DNA of 64,000 bases from Bacteroidota bacterium (GTDB taxonomy: Bacteria > Bacteroidota > Bacteroidia > NS11-12g > UBA955): NCBI GenBank assembly GCA_023957335.1, contig JAMLHC010000005.1, positions 62,001-126,000 on the forward strand, read 5' to 3'. The notes under the pieces were generated by a model, which did not search any database, was not told the origin of the DNA, and saw nothing but the letters and a program-made list of their open reading frames with translations. This document shows positions 26,758 to 37,092 of this stretch, piece after piece. The first letter of the stretch is position 1. Each line of letters opens with the position of its first letter. Position numbers and translations under genes: made by a program.

Positions 26758-28554
26758 CTATTCATGGAAATGGTTAAAAACTATATGCGCTTTTTTAACA
26801 CCAATCTGCCTCTCAATTTCTTTCAATTCCGCCTTTTTTATGTTGTTCACAGACTTAAAATACTGCAATAAAACTTCTTTTGTTTTTTCGCCTATTCCAA
26901 ATATAATATCCAATTCAGAACTCAGCGATGTTTTGCTTCTTCTGTTTCTATGATGAGTAATTCCAAAGCGGTGTGCCTCGTCCCGCATTTGTTGAATGAT
27001 TTTCAGAGTTTCAGATTTTTTGTTAAGAAACAATGGAATAGGGTCTTCAGGGTAAAATAGCTCTTCCAAATTTTTAGCAATTCCAATAATGGCAATTTTG
27101 CCATATAATTCAAGGCTTTTAAGCGCCTCGACCGCACTGCTCAACTGACCTTTGCCACCATCAACAATAATGAGTTGTGGCAGGTTTTGATTTTCTTCAA
27201 GCATTCTTTTATACCTACGTGTGATTACCTCGTGCATTGTTGCAAAGTCATTAGGTCCAGTTATGGTTTTTACTATAAAATGTCGATAATCTGACTTGGA
27301 TGGTTTTCCATTTCTGAACACTACACAGGCTGAAACGGCATCGCTTCCTTGAAAGTTTGAGTTGTCAAAACATTCTATATGGCGTGGTTGTTCAGTTAGA
27401 CGTAAATCTTCTTTCATATTTTCCATCACTCTGTCTGTACGCACTTCAGGGTCAAGGGTTTCTGATATCTGAGTTCGTTCCTTTTTATAGTAAAAAGCGT
27501 TTTTAAGACTCAAGTCCAGCAGTAGTTTTTTGTCGCCTCTTTGCGGAACGGTAATCTTAATTTCACTTCTTTTTATATCAATTTCAAAAGGGAGTATAAG
27601 CTCTTTTGCAAACGTGGGGACAATGTTTCTAATCTCTGCAAAAGCAGCAATAATAAGGTCTTCATCAGTTTCATCAAGATTCTTTTTTATTTCCAGATTT
27701 CTTGCCCTTGTGATGATACCATTGGTAACCCTTAGATAGTTTACAAAACCTTTGTTTTTGTCGCTCACCAGACTAAGCACTTCCACATCTTGAATAGAGG
27801 GAGGGACGATGGTTGATTTGGCTTGGAATTTTTCAATAATTTCAAGGTGCATCTTGTATTTGTGTGCATCTTCAAATGCAAGTTTGGTGACTGCCTCCTT
27901 CATTTGTTTTTTTAGATGCGTTTTGACTTCATTCAAATTCCCTTTGAGGAGAAATTTTATTTGTTCAATATTCTGATTGTAATTATCCTCTGTTTGTAGC
28001 CCAACACAAGGTCCCTTGCAATTACCAATATAATATTCTAGACATAATCTGAATTTGCCTTTATTGATATTTTCTTCGCTGAGATTAAGGTTGCAGTTTC
28101 GCAACGGATACAATTCCTTGATTAATTCCAACATTACATTCATCATCTTGACAGATGAATAGGGTCCAAAATATTGGCTGCCATCGTTGACAATATTGCG
28201 AATTGGGAAAACTCTTGGAAAACGTTCGCGGGTGATTTTGATATAAGGGTACGATTTGTCATCTTTTAGATTGATGTTGTACCGTGGTTTATATTGTTTG
28301 ATTAAGGAATTCTCGAGCAACAGTGCATCATATTCAGTTTCAACTACGACCGTTTCAATTCGATTAATTTTAGAAACCAGCACTTTAGTCTTATGATTTT
28401 CATAATGGTTTTTATTAAAATAGCTGCTTACACGTTTTTTTAGGTTCTTGGCTTTGCCTATGTAAATAATCGTGTCGGTTTCGTCAAAGTATTTATAAAC
28501 ACCGGGTTTGTTCGGTAGGTTTGTAATTATGTCTTTCAATACACTTACAGACAT
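26758..28554 (-). CDS. uvrC: Excinuclease ABC subunit C
   Basis: 598 residues. It makes both incisions in nucleotide excision repair with UvrA and UvrB. The GIY-YIG nuclease domain is at the N-terminus (KPGVYKYFDETDTIIYIGKAKNLKKRV). A UVR (UvrB-binding) motif lies around residues 195-235. The RNase H-like second nuclease follows with HIECFDNSNFQGSDAV and IIVDGGKGQLSSA, and the helix-hairpin-helix is at the end (FGIGEKTKEVLLQYF). It is full length and stands alone. Confidence 0.96.
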   Translation of the reverse strand: MSVSVLKDIITNLPNKPGVYKYFDETDTIIYIGKAKNLKKRVSSYFNKNHYENHKTKVLVSKINRIETVVVETEYDALLLENSLIKQYKPRYNINLKDDKSYPYIKITRERFPRVFPIRNIVNDGSQYFGPYSSVKMMNVMLELIKELYPLRNCNLNLSEENINKGKFRLCLEYYIGNCKGPCVGLQTEDNYNQNIEQIKFLLKGNLNEVKTHLKKQMKEAVTKLAFEDAHKYKMHLEIIEKFQAKSTIVPPSIQDVEVLSLVSDKNKGFVNYLRVTNGIITRARNLEIKKNLDETDEDLIIAAFAEIRNIVPTFAKELILPFEIDIKRSEIKITVPQRGDKKLLLDLSLKNAFYYKKERTQISETLDPEVRTDRVMENMKEDLRLTEQPRHIECFDNSNFQGSDAVSACVVFRNGKPSKSDYRHFIVKTITGPNDFATMHEVITRRYKRMLEENQNLPQLIIVDGGKGQLSSAVEALKSLELYGKIAIIGIAKNLEELFYPEDPIPLFLNKKSETLKIIQQMRDEAHRFGITHHRNRRSKTSLSSELDIIFGIGEKTKEVLLQYFKSVNNIKKAELKEIERQIGVKKAHIVFNHFHE

Positions 28555-28628
28555 TGCACTGCAAAATTAAACAAAAGAGGGCAGGAAAATATTTAGATTT
28601 GCTTACTCTTGATTACCCCTCAAGTCTA

Positions 28629-29831
28629 TTATTCGAACCGCACACTCTTGGCAGGTGAAATAGTGCTCACCATTTGAACCGGAATCATCAGTGCTAAGAA
28701 ACAAACTGCAAAACATGCAAGGTTAACAATTAGAATCATTGCAGGATTTATGTCAATGGGCACTGTATCAATGTAATATGTTTCTTGATTGAGTTTCAGA
28801 AACCCGGTTTTGGACTGCAAATAACACAATCCTACACCCAGCACATTTCCAATGAGAATGCCAATGAACGCAATGTATGAAATTTTATAAAGGAAAATAT
28901 TTTTGATTTCAGCATTAGAAGTTCCTAATGTTTTAAGGATTCCTATCATATTTGTGCGTTCTATTACAAGGATGAGCAAAGCAGTAATGAGGCTGATTCC
29001 CGATACAAAAATCATAAGCGATAAAATGATGTATTTGTTTACATCCAAATAGTTTAGCCATTGGAAAATTTGTGGTTGCAACTCTGTAATTAAATGCACA
29101 TCCAGATTGTAATCCAGCCTGTTCAATAATTGTGTTCTAACAAATTCAGGGTCAGTATCGGGTTGTAGAAATAGTTCGAGATGAGAAATTTGATTTTGAC
29201 TTTCGGCAAAAATGCGTTGAATATCAGCCATACTCCCTAATGCCAGCATTTTGTCTTGTTCTTCGAGCCCTGTCTGATAGATTCCGCATACCGTTGGTGC
29301 AATTGCGCGAACAGGCTGTTTGATAAAATATGCCCGGATTTTGTCACCGATTTTTAAACCCAGTTTGTTTGCCATAAACTGTGAAATCAAAACATCATTC
29401 CTTTCCTTTGGCATTCGCCCTTGTTTGATGTATTTTTGGAAATACTCAGCATGATATGTTGAATCAATTCCTTTGTAAATAATCCCTAGCATTTCGTCAT
29501 TCGCTTTGATGATAGCGGGCTTGGCAGCAACTCTGTTCACAAACCGCACTCCAAGAATCTTTGCAATATCACGATTTAAATTGACTGAATCGTCAAAAAG
29601 TGGGTAGTCATAATTGTCTGTTGTGCCGGTTCTTCGGATTTCAATATCTCCACTAAAACCTTTGACCTTACTTTCAATTTCTTTCTGAAATCCATTGACT
29701 GCAGATATCGCAATTACAATCACAGCAAAGCCAAGTGCAACACCGGCAATGGCAATATTCATTATCCTGCTTGCAAAGCTGTTTTTGTTCTTGCTTGACA
29801 ATCTTCGGGCAATGAAATAGGATAGGTTCAT
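28629..29831 (-). CDS. LolC/LolE-type ABC transporter permease
   Basis: 400 residues. One membrane helix is near the N-terminus (about 25-47), then a large periplasmic MacB/PCD-type domain, then three C-terminal helices (about 270-385, including MIFVSGISLITALLILVIERTNMIGILKTLGTS as an FtsX core). ARRLSSKNKNSFASRIMNIA is the typical N-terminus of lipoprotein-releasing permeases. The frame is open 48 codons further upstream, but those residues lie over the divergent NamZ gene and are not family-like, so the ATG at 29831 is chosen. A second paralogue lies at 48062-49258. No ATPase gene is adjacent. Confidence 0.87.
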   Translation of the reverse strand: MNLSYFIARRLSSKNKNSFASRIMNIAIAGVALGFAVIVIAISAVNGFQKEIESKVKGFSGDIEIRRTGTTDNYDYPLFDDSVNLNRDIAKILGVRFVNRVAAKPAIIKANDEMLGIIYKGIDSTYHAEYFQKYIKQGRMPKERNDVLISQFMANKLGLKIGDKIRAYFIKQPVRAIAPTVCGIYQTGLEEQDKMLALGSMADIQRIFAESQNQISHLELFLQPDTDPEFVRTQLLNRLDYNLDVHLITELQPQIFQWLNYLDVNKYIILSLMIFVSGISLITALLILVIERTNMIGILKTLGTSNAEIKNIFLYKISYIAFIGILIGNVLGVGLCYLQSKTGFLKLNQETYYIDTVPIDINPAMILIVNLACFAVCFLALMIPVQMVSTISPAKSVRFE

Positions 29832-29860
29832 GGTTGCGCTAAATGTACTAAAATTGTACA

Positions 29861-31054
29861 ATGTTTTTGTGGCTTCAAAATTGCACAAAAAAGGCGGTGA
29901 AACACAGTCTTTTATTACTTCTTTTACAAACCGGTTTGATGTGGGCAAGCCCACGCCCTGCCGCCCTGTCCACAAAAGAATATATACCCTTGCTCAAAGG
30001 CAAATCTGTGGCTTTGGTTGTCAATCAAACTTCCATGATTAACCAAACTCATTTGGTGGATAGTCTGCTCAAAATGGGTATTAACATCAAATACATTTTT
30101 GCACCGGAACATGGTTTTAGAGGCGATCATAGTGATGGTGCGGTGGTTGCATCAGGCAAAGATGCCAAGACGGGACTAACCTTGATTTCGCTTTACGGTT
30201 CCAATAAAAAACCTACGCCCGAACAACTACAGGGGGTGGATATAGTACTTTTTGATATTCAAGATGTTGGTGTGCGTTTCTACACTTTTATTTCTACAAT
30301 GCATTATGTGATGGAAGCTTGTGCAGAACAACATATTCCGATGATGATTTTGGACAGACCTAACCCTAACGGAAACTATGTGGACGGACCGGTATTAAAG
30401 AAAAATTATGAATCTTTTGTAGGTATGCACCCAATTCCTGTAGTACATGGTTTGACTGTGGCAGAACTTGCGCAGATGATTAATGGGGAAGGGTGGTTGA
30501 AAGGAGGAATCAAATGCGATTTAATTATTATCAAAGCTCAAAACTATACCCACAATTCCTATTATGAGTTACCCGTATCACCATCTCCAAATTTGCCAAA
30601 TCAGTTAGCTGTATTATATTATCCCGGGCTGTGTTTGTTTGAGGGGACGAATGTGAGTTTGGGCAGGGGAACCAACAAACCTTTTCAGATATTTGGTTTT
30701 CCCGGCTGGGCGAGTGCGCCATTTGCATTTACTCCGCGCCCTATTCCCGGTGTGTCTGATAATCCACCCTTGAAAAATCAAGAGTGTAGAGGCTATGATT
30801 TGTCTGATTCTGCACCGGCTGACATTTTTAAGCTTAGACAGTTGAACATAGACCGGCTGCTAATTGCCTATGATGCGTATCCGCAAAAAGATAAGTTTTT
30901 TCTTTCCAATCTCTTTTTTGACAAATTAGCAGGTACGGACGAACTACGCAAACAAATCATTGCAGGCAAAACAGCTGCCCAAATAAGAGCATCTTGGCAG
31001 CCTGATTTGGAAATATATATGAAAATGCGCGCCAAATATTTGTTGTACGATTAA
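29861..31054 (+). CDS. NamZ-like exo-beta-N-acetylmuramidase (DUF1343)
   Basis: 397 residues with a likely signal peptide in the first 30 (LLLLLLQTGLMWAS). GKSVALVVNQTSMINQTHLVD, IFAPEHGFRGDHSDGA, LISLYGSNKKPTPEQLQGVD and FDIQDVGVRFYTFISTMHYVM are the diagnostic blocks of the DUF1343 family, whose founder NamZ (GH171) removes non-reducing terminal MurNAc from peptidoglycan fragments. It is divergent from the LolC/E-type gene with only 29 nt between starts. It may feed MurNAc recycling with MurQ (10.6 kb). Full length for the family. Confidence 0.88.
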   Translation: MFLWLQNCTKKAVKHSLLLLLLQTGLMWASPRPAALSTKEYIPLLKGKSVALVVNQTSMINQTHLVDSLLKMGINIKYIFAPEHGFRGDHSDGAVVASGKDAKTGLTLISLYGSNKKPTPEQLQGVDIVLFDIQDVGVRFYTFISTMHYVMEACAEQHIPMMILDRPNPNGNYVDGPVLKKNYESFVGMHPIPVVHGLTVAELAQMINGEGWLKGGIKCDLIIIKAQNYTHNSYYELPVSPSPNLPNQLAVLYYPGLCLFEGTNVSLGRGTNKPFQIFGFPGWASAPFAFTPRPIPGVSDNPPLKNQECRGYDLSDSAPADIFKLRQLNIDRLLIAYDAYPQKDKFFLSNLFFDKLAGTDELRKQIIAGKTAAQIRASWQPDLEIYMKMRAKYLLYD

Positions 31055-31067
31055 AAGCAAACTGTTT

Positions 31068-32201
31068 TTAATATATACATTTCAACTTTTTTAGCCATTG
31101 AGCATTGTCAAACAAGGCTCTTGCATCAGTCAAAATGCGATTTTTGTCAAAAGTTATAGTGCCGTTGCTGAGTGCAATAATTGCTTGTGTGAGAGCAGAT
31201 TCATCTTGCAGAGGAACTTCTATTCCCATGTGCTTTTGAATGTATTCTTCAGGACCTCCACATGGAGTATAAATGACAGGCACGCCCATGCATAGTGCTT
31301 CTGCACATGTAATCCCAAAAGTTTCGTAATGGCTGAAACAGATGAGTGCGTCTGCTTGTGCAATCGTGGCAAGGGCGCGTTCGTGCGACATCTCAGGCAG
31401 GAAACTTATTTGTTGGATAGGAATGTTCAGTTCGTTCACTTGTTTCTCATAGACACGGGTGTCATTCGCTCCTCCTAACAATAGTTTCATATTTGGATTT
31501 GTGTTCAAAGATCTTGCAAACGCCCTAATGATTCCGGACACATTTTTTTGTTCATCTCTGAAATTGGACAAATGAACAAATGTAAACGCTTTATAGGTAT
31601 TGTCTTTCGGCTGTGGTTCAGCATATCGTACAATGTTATGCAGAACAGATGGTTTTGTCTTAGCGATGCCGAGTTTTTGGATGTTTGTGCCGAGATTTTC
31701 GGATACGGTGATAAATCCTTGAGCATTGCGCCCAACGAGGCGACTCAGAAATTTGAGTCCAAATTTGTTGAGTTGATTATTCTGTGGGAGATAACCCGTC
31801 CAGTGTTCGGTAATGAAATAGGGAATATTATTTTTACGCTTGAACAAATAGGCGAGAAGTCCCATTTTCCAAATTACTTGTACATGACAGAAATCTACTT
31901 TGCCACGTTCTTTTTTAATTTGTTTCAATAGTATTGAACCCGAATACAGAAAGAAAGGGTAGCGCATCAACCATGGTTTCTTTTCAAGGTAAAACACCCT
32001 TTCTTCCAAGTCATTTGTCTTTTTGTTTACAACCAGTTCGCTTTTTCCGGCTTCTTGTTTATTGCAAATATGCAAAACCGTAACTTTGTATTCTCGAGAG
32101 GTTTCTTCGGCTATACGTTGCACAAAATCCCCGTTAAAAGGCGTGTATCGGTTGGGATACCACGATGCCAATATGAGAATATGGGGTTTGTGCGCTTGCA
32201 T
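31068..32201 (-). CDS. Family 4 glycosyltransferase
   Basis: 377 residues. GT-B fold with a retaining GT4 signature: the C-terminal CFSHYETFGITCAEALCMGVPVIYTPCGGPEEYI holds the E-x7-E pair and the nucleotide-sugar loop. The N-terminal ILASWYPNRYTPFNGDFVQRIAEE is typical of the acceptor domain. FVHLSNFRDEQKNVSGIIRAFA opens the donor domain. Likely role: transfer of a sugar to a polysaccharide or lipid carrier; substrates are unknown. It lies 6 nt downstream of argS on the same strand and converges on the NamZ gene. Confidence 0.88.
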   Translation of the reverse strand: MQAHKPHILILASWYPNRYTPFNGDFVQRIAEETSREYKVTVLHICNKQEAGKSELVVNKKTNDLEERVFYLEKKPWLMRYPFFLYSGSILLKQIKKERGKVDFCHVQVIWKMGLLAYLFKRKNNIPYFITEHWTGYLPQNNQLNKFGLKFLSRLVGRNAQGFITVSENLGTNIQKLGIAKTKPSVLHNIVRYAEPQPKDNTYKAFTFVHLSNFRDEQKNVSGIIRAFARSLNTNPNMKLLLGGANDTRVYEKQVNELNIPIQQISFLPEMSHERALATIAQADALICFSHYETFGITCAEALCMGVPVIYTPCGGPEEYIQKHMGIEVPLQDESALTQAIIALSNGTITFDKNRILTDARALFDNAQWLKKLKCIY

Positions 32202-32207
32202 ATAGGA

Positions 32208-33992
32208 TTACATCTGCTCAGGAACTTCAATCCCGAGTAGTGCCATAGCGGATTTGAGTGTGTTTCCGGTTAGAAATGCAAGTTTAAGACGCTGGTTTTT
32301 GACAGCTTCATCCGTTTCGCGCAGAAACGATACTTCTTTGTAAACCCTGTTAAACGCTTTGGTTAGTTGTATGCAATATGCCGCAATGATAGCCGGGTTA
32401 TACTCCAGAGCCGCTTTTGCGATTTCATTCTTATATTGATATAATGTAAAAATACAGTCTCTTTCGGTTTCGTGCAAAGGCAATGTTTGGTTGTTTATAG
32501 ATTGCCATTGATTCCCGGCTTGGCGTAATAATGAGCGAATACGCGCATGTGTGTATTGAACAAAAGTACCTGTGTCGCCTTGGAAATCAATAGACTCAGC
32601 AGGGTTGAAAAGCATTCTTTTTTGAGGATCTACTTTGAGAATAAAAAATTTGAGAGCCGCTAACCCCAACATTTTGTATAGTTTTTCTTTTTCTTCCGCA
32701 CTCATTCCTTCGGTTTTGCCAAGTTCTTCGGATTTCTGGCGGGCGGTGTCAAACATTTCCTGCAGCAAATCGTCAGCATCAACGACTGTTCCTTCGCGCG
32801 ATTTCATTTTGCCGCTTGGCAAGTCCACCATTCCATAAGACAGATGATAAAGTCCAGATGCATAAGGTTTTTCAAGCCTTTCAAGAATTTTGAACAAGAC
32901 TTTGAAATGGTAATCTTGTTCATTGCCTACCACATAAATACTCTTGTTGATATGGAAATCTTTGAATTTAAGTTCTGCGGTACCTAAGTCTTGTGTCATA
33001 TAAACAGAGGTGCCATTGCTTCTGAGAAGAAGCTTTTTGTCCAATTTGTCTGATGTAAGGTCAATCCAGACAGAGTTATCAGGTTCGCGGTAGAATATAC
33101 CTGTTTGCAGCCCTTCTTCCACAATTTCCTTACCCAGTGTGTAGGTGTTTGATTCGTAGTAAGTATGGTCAAAATCTACTCCGATTGTTTGATAAGTTTT
33201 GTCAAAACCTTCATATACCCATCCGTTCATCATTTTCCAAAGGGCAATAGTTTCGGGGTCGTTTTGTTCCCATTTCAGAAGCATAGCATCGGCTTCTTGC
33301 ATGATTGGAGCTGCTTTTGCAGCTTGTTCATCGCTCATACCTTGGGCTGTGAGTTCAGCTATTTGATTGCGGTATTGTTTGTCAAACTCTACATAATATT
33401 TACCTACCAAATGGTCGCCTTTGATACCCGTATTTTCGGGAGTTTCTCCGTTGCCAAACTTTTGCCATGCTAACATGGATTTGCAAATGTGAATACCTCT
33501 GTCATTAATAAGGTTGGCTTTGATGACTTCAAAACCGTTGGCTGTCATAAGATTTGCCACAGAATAACCTAATAAGTTGTTGCGGATATGACCCAAATGT
33601 AATGGTTTGTTGGTGTTAGGAGATGAGTATTCTACCATCACGCGCTGTCCTTTGCCAAATTCATTGATTGGTGCTTGAAATGTGGAATTGAAATTTGAAT
33701 TTAGAAATTGCGACCAAATTTCATCGCGAATACTGAGGTTCAAAAATCCTTTAACAACTTGAAATTTTGAAACGTAGTTTCCTTCGCTAACCAGGTATTC
33801 ACCTATTTGTTGGGCAGTTTGTTCAGGAGATGTTTTTGTAAATCTAATGTAGGGAAATACAACAAAGGTTAGGTTTCCTTCAAATTCTTTCTTGGTAGTT
33901 TCGAGTACTATATTGTTTGCATCAACACTATGTCCAAAAAGTTCATGAACAGCCTTGGCTATTTCACTTGATAAATTCTTAATAATTTCCAT
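32208..33992 (-). CDS. argS: Arginyl-tRNA synthetase
   Basis: 594 residues, class I. The HIGH motif is HLGHIRNN, preceded by EYSSPNTNKPL, and the KMSKS counterpart is KMKSREGTVV. The N-terminal Add1 domain specific to ArgRS and the C-terminal anticodon-binding helical domain (DALR, from FVQYTHARIRSLLRQAG) are present. The frame is open 11 codons upstream to 34025, but that would overlap the TPR gene and adds nothing family-like; the ATG at 33992 leaves a 25-nt gap. Confidence 0.96.
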   Translation of the reverse strand: MEIIKNLSSEIAKAVHELFGHSVDANNIVLETTKKEFEGNLTFVVFPYIRFTKTSPEQTAQQIGEYLVSEGNYVSKFQVVKGFLNLSIRDEIWSQFLNSNFNSTFQAPINEFGKGQRVMVEYSSPNTNKPLHLGHIRNNLLGYSVANLMTANGFEVIKANLINDRGIHICKSMLAWQKFGNGETPENTGIKGDHLVGKYYVEFDKQYRNQIAELTAQGMSDEQAAKAAPIMQEADAMLLKWEQNDPETIALWKMMNGWVYEGFDKTYQTIGVDFDHTYYESNTYTLGKEIVEEGLQTGIFYREPDNSVWIDLTSDKLDKKLLLRSNGTSVYMTQDLGTAELKFKDFHINKSIYVVGNEQDYHFKVLFKILERLEKPYASGLYHLSYGMVDLPSGKMKSREGTVVDADDLLQEMFDTARQKSEELGKTEGMSAEEKEKLYKMLGLAALKFFILKVDPQKRMLFNPAESIDFQGDTGTFVQYTHARIRSLLRQAGNQWQSINNQTLPLHETERDCIFTLYQYKNEIAKAALEYNPAIIAAYCIQLTKAFNRVYKEVSFLRETDEAVKNQRLKLAFLTGNTLKSAMALLGIEVPEQM

Positions 33993-34017
33993 TGTGATAG
34001 GTGAGGCAAAAATACTG

Positions 34018-37002
34018 CTATCCACCGATACCTTCTATATTAGATTTCAATTTATTGGCTCTTTCTAAGATGTCTGTATCATCATAATTCCCAATGACGT
34101 AGTTCAATGTAGCTTTGGCTTGAAAATCATCAGATTCGCGATGGTAAATTTCCGCCAACAATAGGAAACAACGTGCTTGCCAATATTCAAATGCTACAAA
34201 CTGTTTGTTATATTCAAAAATTTTAGCTTTAGAAGTAGCAAGGTCAGAATTGTCAAACAATATTTGACAAGTAAAATAATAGGCTTCTGCTCCGTATTCA
34301 TCTTTGTTGCCTTTGAGAGTTTGAGCAAAATAGTTGTTAGCAGTTACAAGATCATGGCTTTCATAATACAAAACCCCGATTTTGTTCAATACTTCCCCTT
34401 GGATATTTTGTGGTATGTTATCCATACGCAACAGTCGCAGTCCTTTGGTTTCAGTAATTTGCAGGTTAGACAACTCAAAAGCGCAACGAATTTGTCCAAG
34501 ATAAGCACTGAGCAGGGTTTGTTTTTCAGAACTAAAGGTTTCAAGTTTGTCGTAGTAGTATAAGGAGGAATCGTAGTTTTCATTTGAGTAATAATACACC
34601 GCAAGTCTTTTTGCAGATTCTTTTCTAAACTCATTAGGAGTGCTTTCGGTGATATACCTGTATTGAAAGTTAGATTCCTCGTTTTCGGAGACTTTATTTA
34701 AACATGTTGCCAAATAAAACCGCGCACTGATATTGAAAAACCCGTTTGGAAACTCTCTTAAATAATTTCTAAAATTATCAATAGCACCGGTGCAGTTGTT
34801 GTTCATGTATAAATTAAAAGCACCTTGATAAGAAACAGAGTCTCTGAAAGAAACGCTGATTCCGGCATTGGGTACAGTTTCTAACCATGAGAGGTATTTG
34901 TCGGATTCACCGCGAGAAACATAAATGCGTTCAACGTAGCCGATTGCACTCTTGGATTCTTGTGTGCCGGGGTAGGTTTGTACTAATCGTTTGAATTCAT
35001 CCAATGCCTGATTGTCATTTTCGATAGTATAATACATCACTCCCAAAGCCAACAAGCAGTTTTTGCCATAATTGCTGTTGGGAAAATCTTCGAGCAAATA
35101 TCTGAAGTTTCTTTCGGCTTCTTGATAGTTCTCCATCTGCATCCATTCGGTAGCAACTTCGTAGATTGAATGTTCTATATAAACAGACCCCGGGTATTCA
35201 CTTGGAATACGCTTCATCATAGCAATTTTCTGACTACCTTTGTTTTGAATGCCTAATATCATTCCTTGTTGAAAGAGAGCATAATCACTGCCGGCAACTT
35301 TCTTTGCAGAGATGTAAGCGTAATTATCTATGGCATCTTTATAATTACGCAACATATAATTACAATCTGCTACTCGCAAATAAACATCATTCAAGTAATT
35401 GATATCTTGTGGTTTGCCTACATTCAATGATTTGTAACGATTGAAATAGTTGAGTGCCTCAGCATATCTTTTTAGGTCGAAAAGACAATAACCGGCTGCA
35501 TAATTTGCATAGATAAAATAGGTTGTTTCTTTTGCAGCACTTGAGTTGAGGAATGTTTGATAATAACCCAACGCCCTTTCTTTATTTTTAATATTAAATT
35601 CTATTTCGCCTAACCAGAAATTTGCAATCGCAGTATAAGTAGGGTTGTCATTCATTTTGGCAGCTTTTTGCAGTACTTCCTTGGCATCCGCAAAGTCTTT
35701 GTTTAGCACCAATTCTTCGCCACGCAGAATTAAAATCTGATGCAATACCAAGCGTGAATCTTGGTCTAAACTCGGAATTGACTCAAGAATGGGAATTGCA
35801 GATTTATAGTCATTTGTAACCAAAAACAACTTGGCAAGATTGGTCTGTGCTTCTTGCTTGTTTCTTGATTGTGGAAATGACTCGATAAACTTGCTAAAAG
35901 TTGCAATAGCTGTTTTATAATCTTCAAGTTCAAAAGCTATTTTGGCAAGACTATACATTGCATTTTCTTTGATTTCTTTGTCAAAATCAGTTCGCTGAGC
36001 TTCAAAAAAAGCGTTGTAGGCATTCTGTTTTTTACCTTCATTTATAAAACATTCTCCAAGGTGATAGCTTGCCATTTGTGCAAGTGCGGTTCCTAAATTC
36101 GCAATTTTTGAAAACGCGACAAATGCTTCACTGCATCTTTGGGTTTTATAATATGCATAACCAATTTCATACAGTTCATCCTCGTTCAGGCTATCGTATG
36201 AAGTGTAGCCTTTGGCAAAATAATTAGCAGCGTTGCTAAAATCATTCAGGCGGTAATAGGACCTGCCTTTAAGGACATTTTTAGCATCTTCAAGTTTGCC
36301 AAGATTGGTCTTATCTGCATATTCAATGGCTTTTTTGTATTCTCCTTTTAGGTAATACATCTGACAGATATAGAGTTTCATTGACTGAGGACCTTTGTCC
36401 TCAATTTTTAAGAATGCGTCAAGTGCAGAAGCATAGTCTCCGGTTTTGTAGCAAACATATCCATAATAATAGGTTGCTTTGGCAAAGTTCTTAGTAGGAC
36501 GTAGTGTAAGAGGGTAGAGAGCATCTTTTGCATCGTCATATTTTCCTGCTTCAAACAGACTGTATCCTTTTCTAAACAGAAATTCATCAGTTTCATCTCT
36601 GTCAAGTATGCTGATATTCACTTGCTTGTAATATTGAGCCGCCATTTTAAATTTACTTTTATAGAAAAAGTAATCCGCAATCTCTTTTTTGACAAATTCA
36701 GAACGCTGACTTACAGGGTGCTCATCTAAATATCTCTTTGCATATTCATAAGCATTTGTTTGATCTACACGCAATTTTGCAGAAACAATATAGTATTCTG
36801 CTTCATGTACGTAATCCCCTGATGCACCTGATTTGATATATCTTTCAAACCCCCTGATAGACTTATTATAAAGCCCTTTTTCGTATGCTCTTAGTGCACG
36901 CTCAAATTCAATATCAGGCTTCTCATAATTTAGATTAATTTGCGCATTTGCTGTTGCAAAACCAAGACAAATGAGCATCGTTGCATATAGTCTCAAAAAC
37001 AT
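34018..37002 (-). CDS. Large secreted or periplasmic tetratricopeptide-repeat protein
   Basis: 994 residues. A signal peptide (LYATMLICLGFATANAQ) is followed by TPR-type helix pairs through nearly the whole protein, for example YEKGLYNKSIRGFERYIKSG, YKKAIEYADKTNLGKLEDA and FELEDYKTAIATFSKFIESFP. The periodic A/Y/G/P pattern at about 34-37 residues is clear. Proteins of this size and layout are frequent in Bacteroidota and are thought to be periplasmic scaffolds, but no specific function is known. It lies 25 nt upstream of argS on the same strand and is divergent from serS. Confidence 0.85.
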   Translation of the reverse strand: MFLRLYATMLICLGFATANAQINLNYEKPDIEFERALRAYEKGLYNKSIRGFERYIKSGASGDYVHEAEYYIVSAKLRVDQTNAYEYAKRYLDEHPVSQRSEFVKKEIADYFFYKSKFKMAAQYYKQVNISILDRDETDEFLFRKGYSLFEAGKYDDAKDALYPLTLRPTKNFAKATYYYGYVCYKTGDYASALDAFLKIEDKGPQSMKLYICQMYYLKGEYKKAIEYADKTNLGKLEDAKNVLKGRSYYRLNDFSNAANYFAKGYTSYDSLNEDELYEIGYAYYKTQRCSEAFVAFSKIANLGTALAQMASYHLGECFINEGKKQNAYNAFFEAQRTDFDKEIKENAMYSLAKIAFELEDYKTAIATFSKFIESFPQSRNKQEAQTNLAKLFLVTNDYKSAIPILESIPSLDQDSRLVLHQILILRGEELVLNKDFADAKEVLQKAAKMNDNPTYTAIANFWLGEIEFNIKNKERALGYYQTFLNSSAAKETTYFIYANYAAGYCLFDLKRYAEALNYFNRYKSLNVGKPQDINYLNDVYLRVADCNYMLRNYKDAIDNYAYISAKKVAGSDYALFQQGMILGIQNKGSQKIAMMKRIPSEYPGSVYIEHSIYEVATEWMQMENYQEAERNFRYLLEDFPNSNYGKNCLLALGVMYYTIENDNQALDEFKRLVQTYPGTQESKSAIGYVERIYVSRGESDKYLSWLETVPNAGISVSFRDSVSYQGAFNLYMNNNCTGAIDNFRNYLREFPNGFFNISARFYLATCLNKVSENEESNFQYRYITESTPNEFRKESAKRLAVYYYSNENYDSSLYYYDKLETFSSEKQTLLSAYLGQIRCAFELSNLQITETKGLRLLRMDNIPQNIQGEVLNKIGVLYYESHDLVTANNYFAQTLKGNKDEYGAEAYYFTCQILFDNSDLATSKAKIFEYNKQFVAFEYWQARCFLLLAEIYHRESDDFQAKATLNYVIGNYDDTDILERANKLKSNIEGIGG

Positions 37003-37043
37003 TCTTCAAATAAATAGTGTAGGTAATGATTGCATAACTTTTA

Positions 37044-37076
37044 CTTGTAAACAAGTGTGGAAATCGGTTAGCTTTG
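37044..37076 (+). promoter_or_regulatory. Predicted promoter of serS
   Basis: CTTG (37044-37047), a 21-nt spacer and a perfect TAGCTTTG -7 box (37069-37076), 16 nt upstream of the serS ATG. Confidence 0.5.
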
Positions 37077-37092
37077 CAGGACTTTTTTAAAT

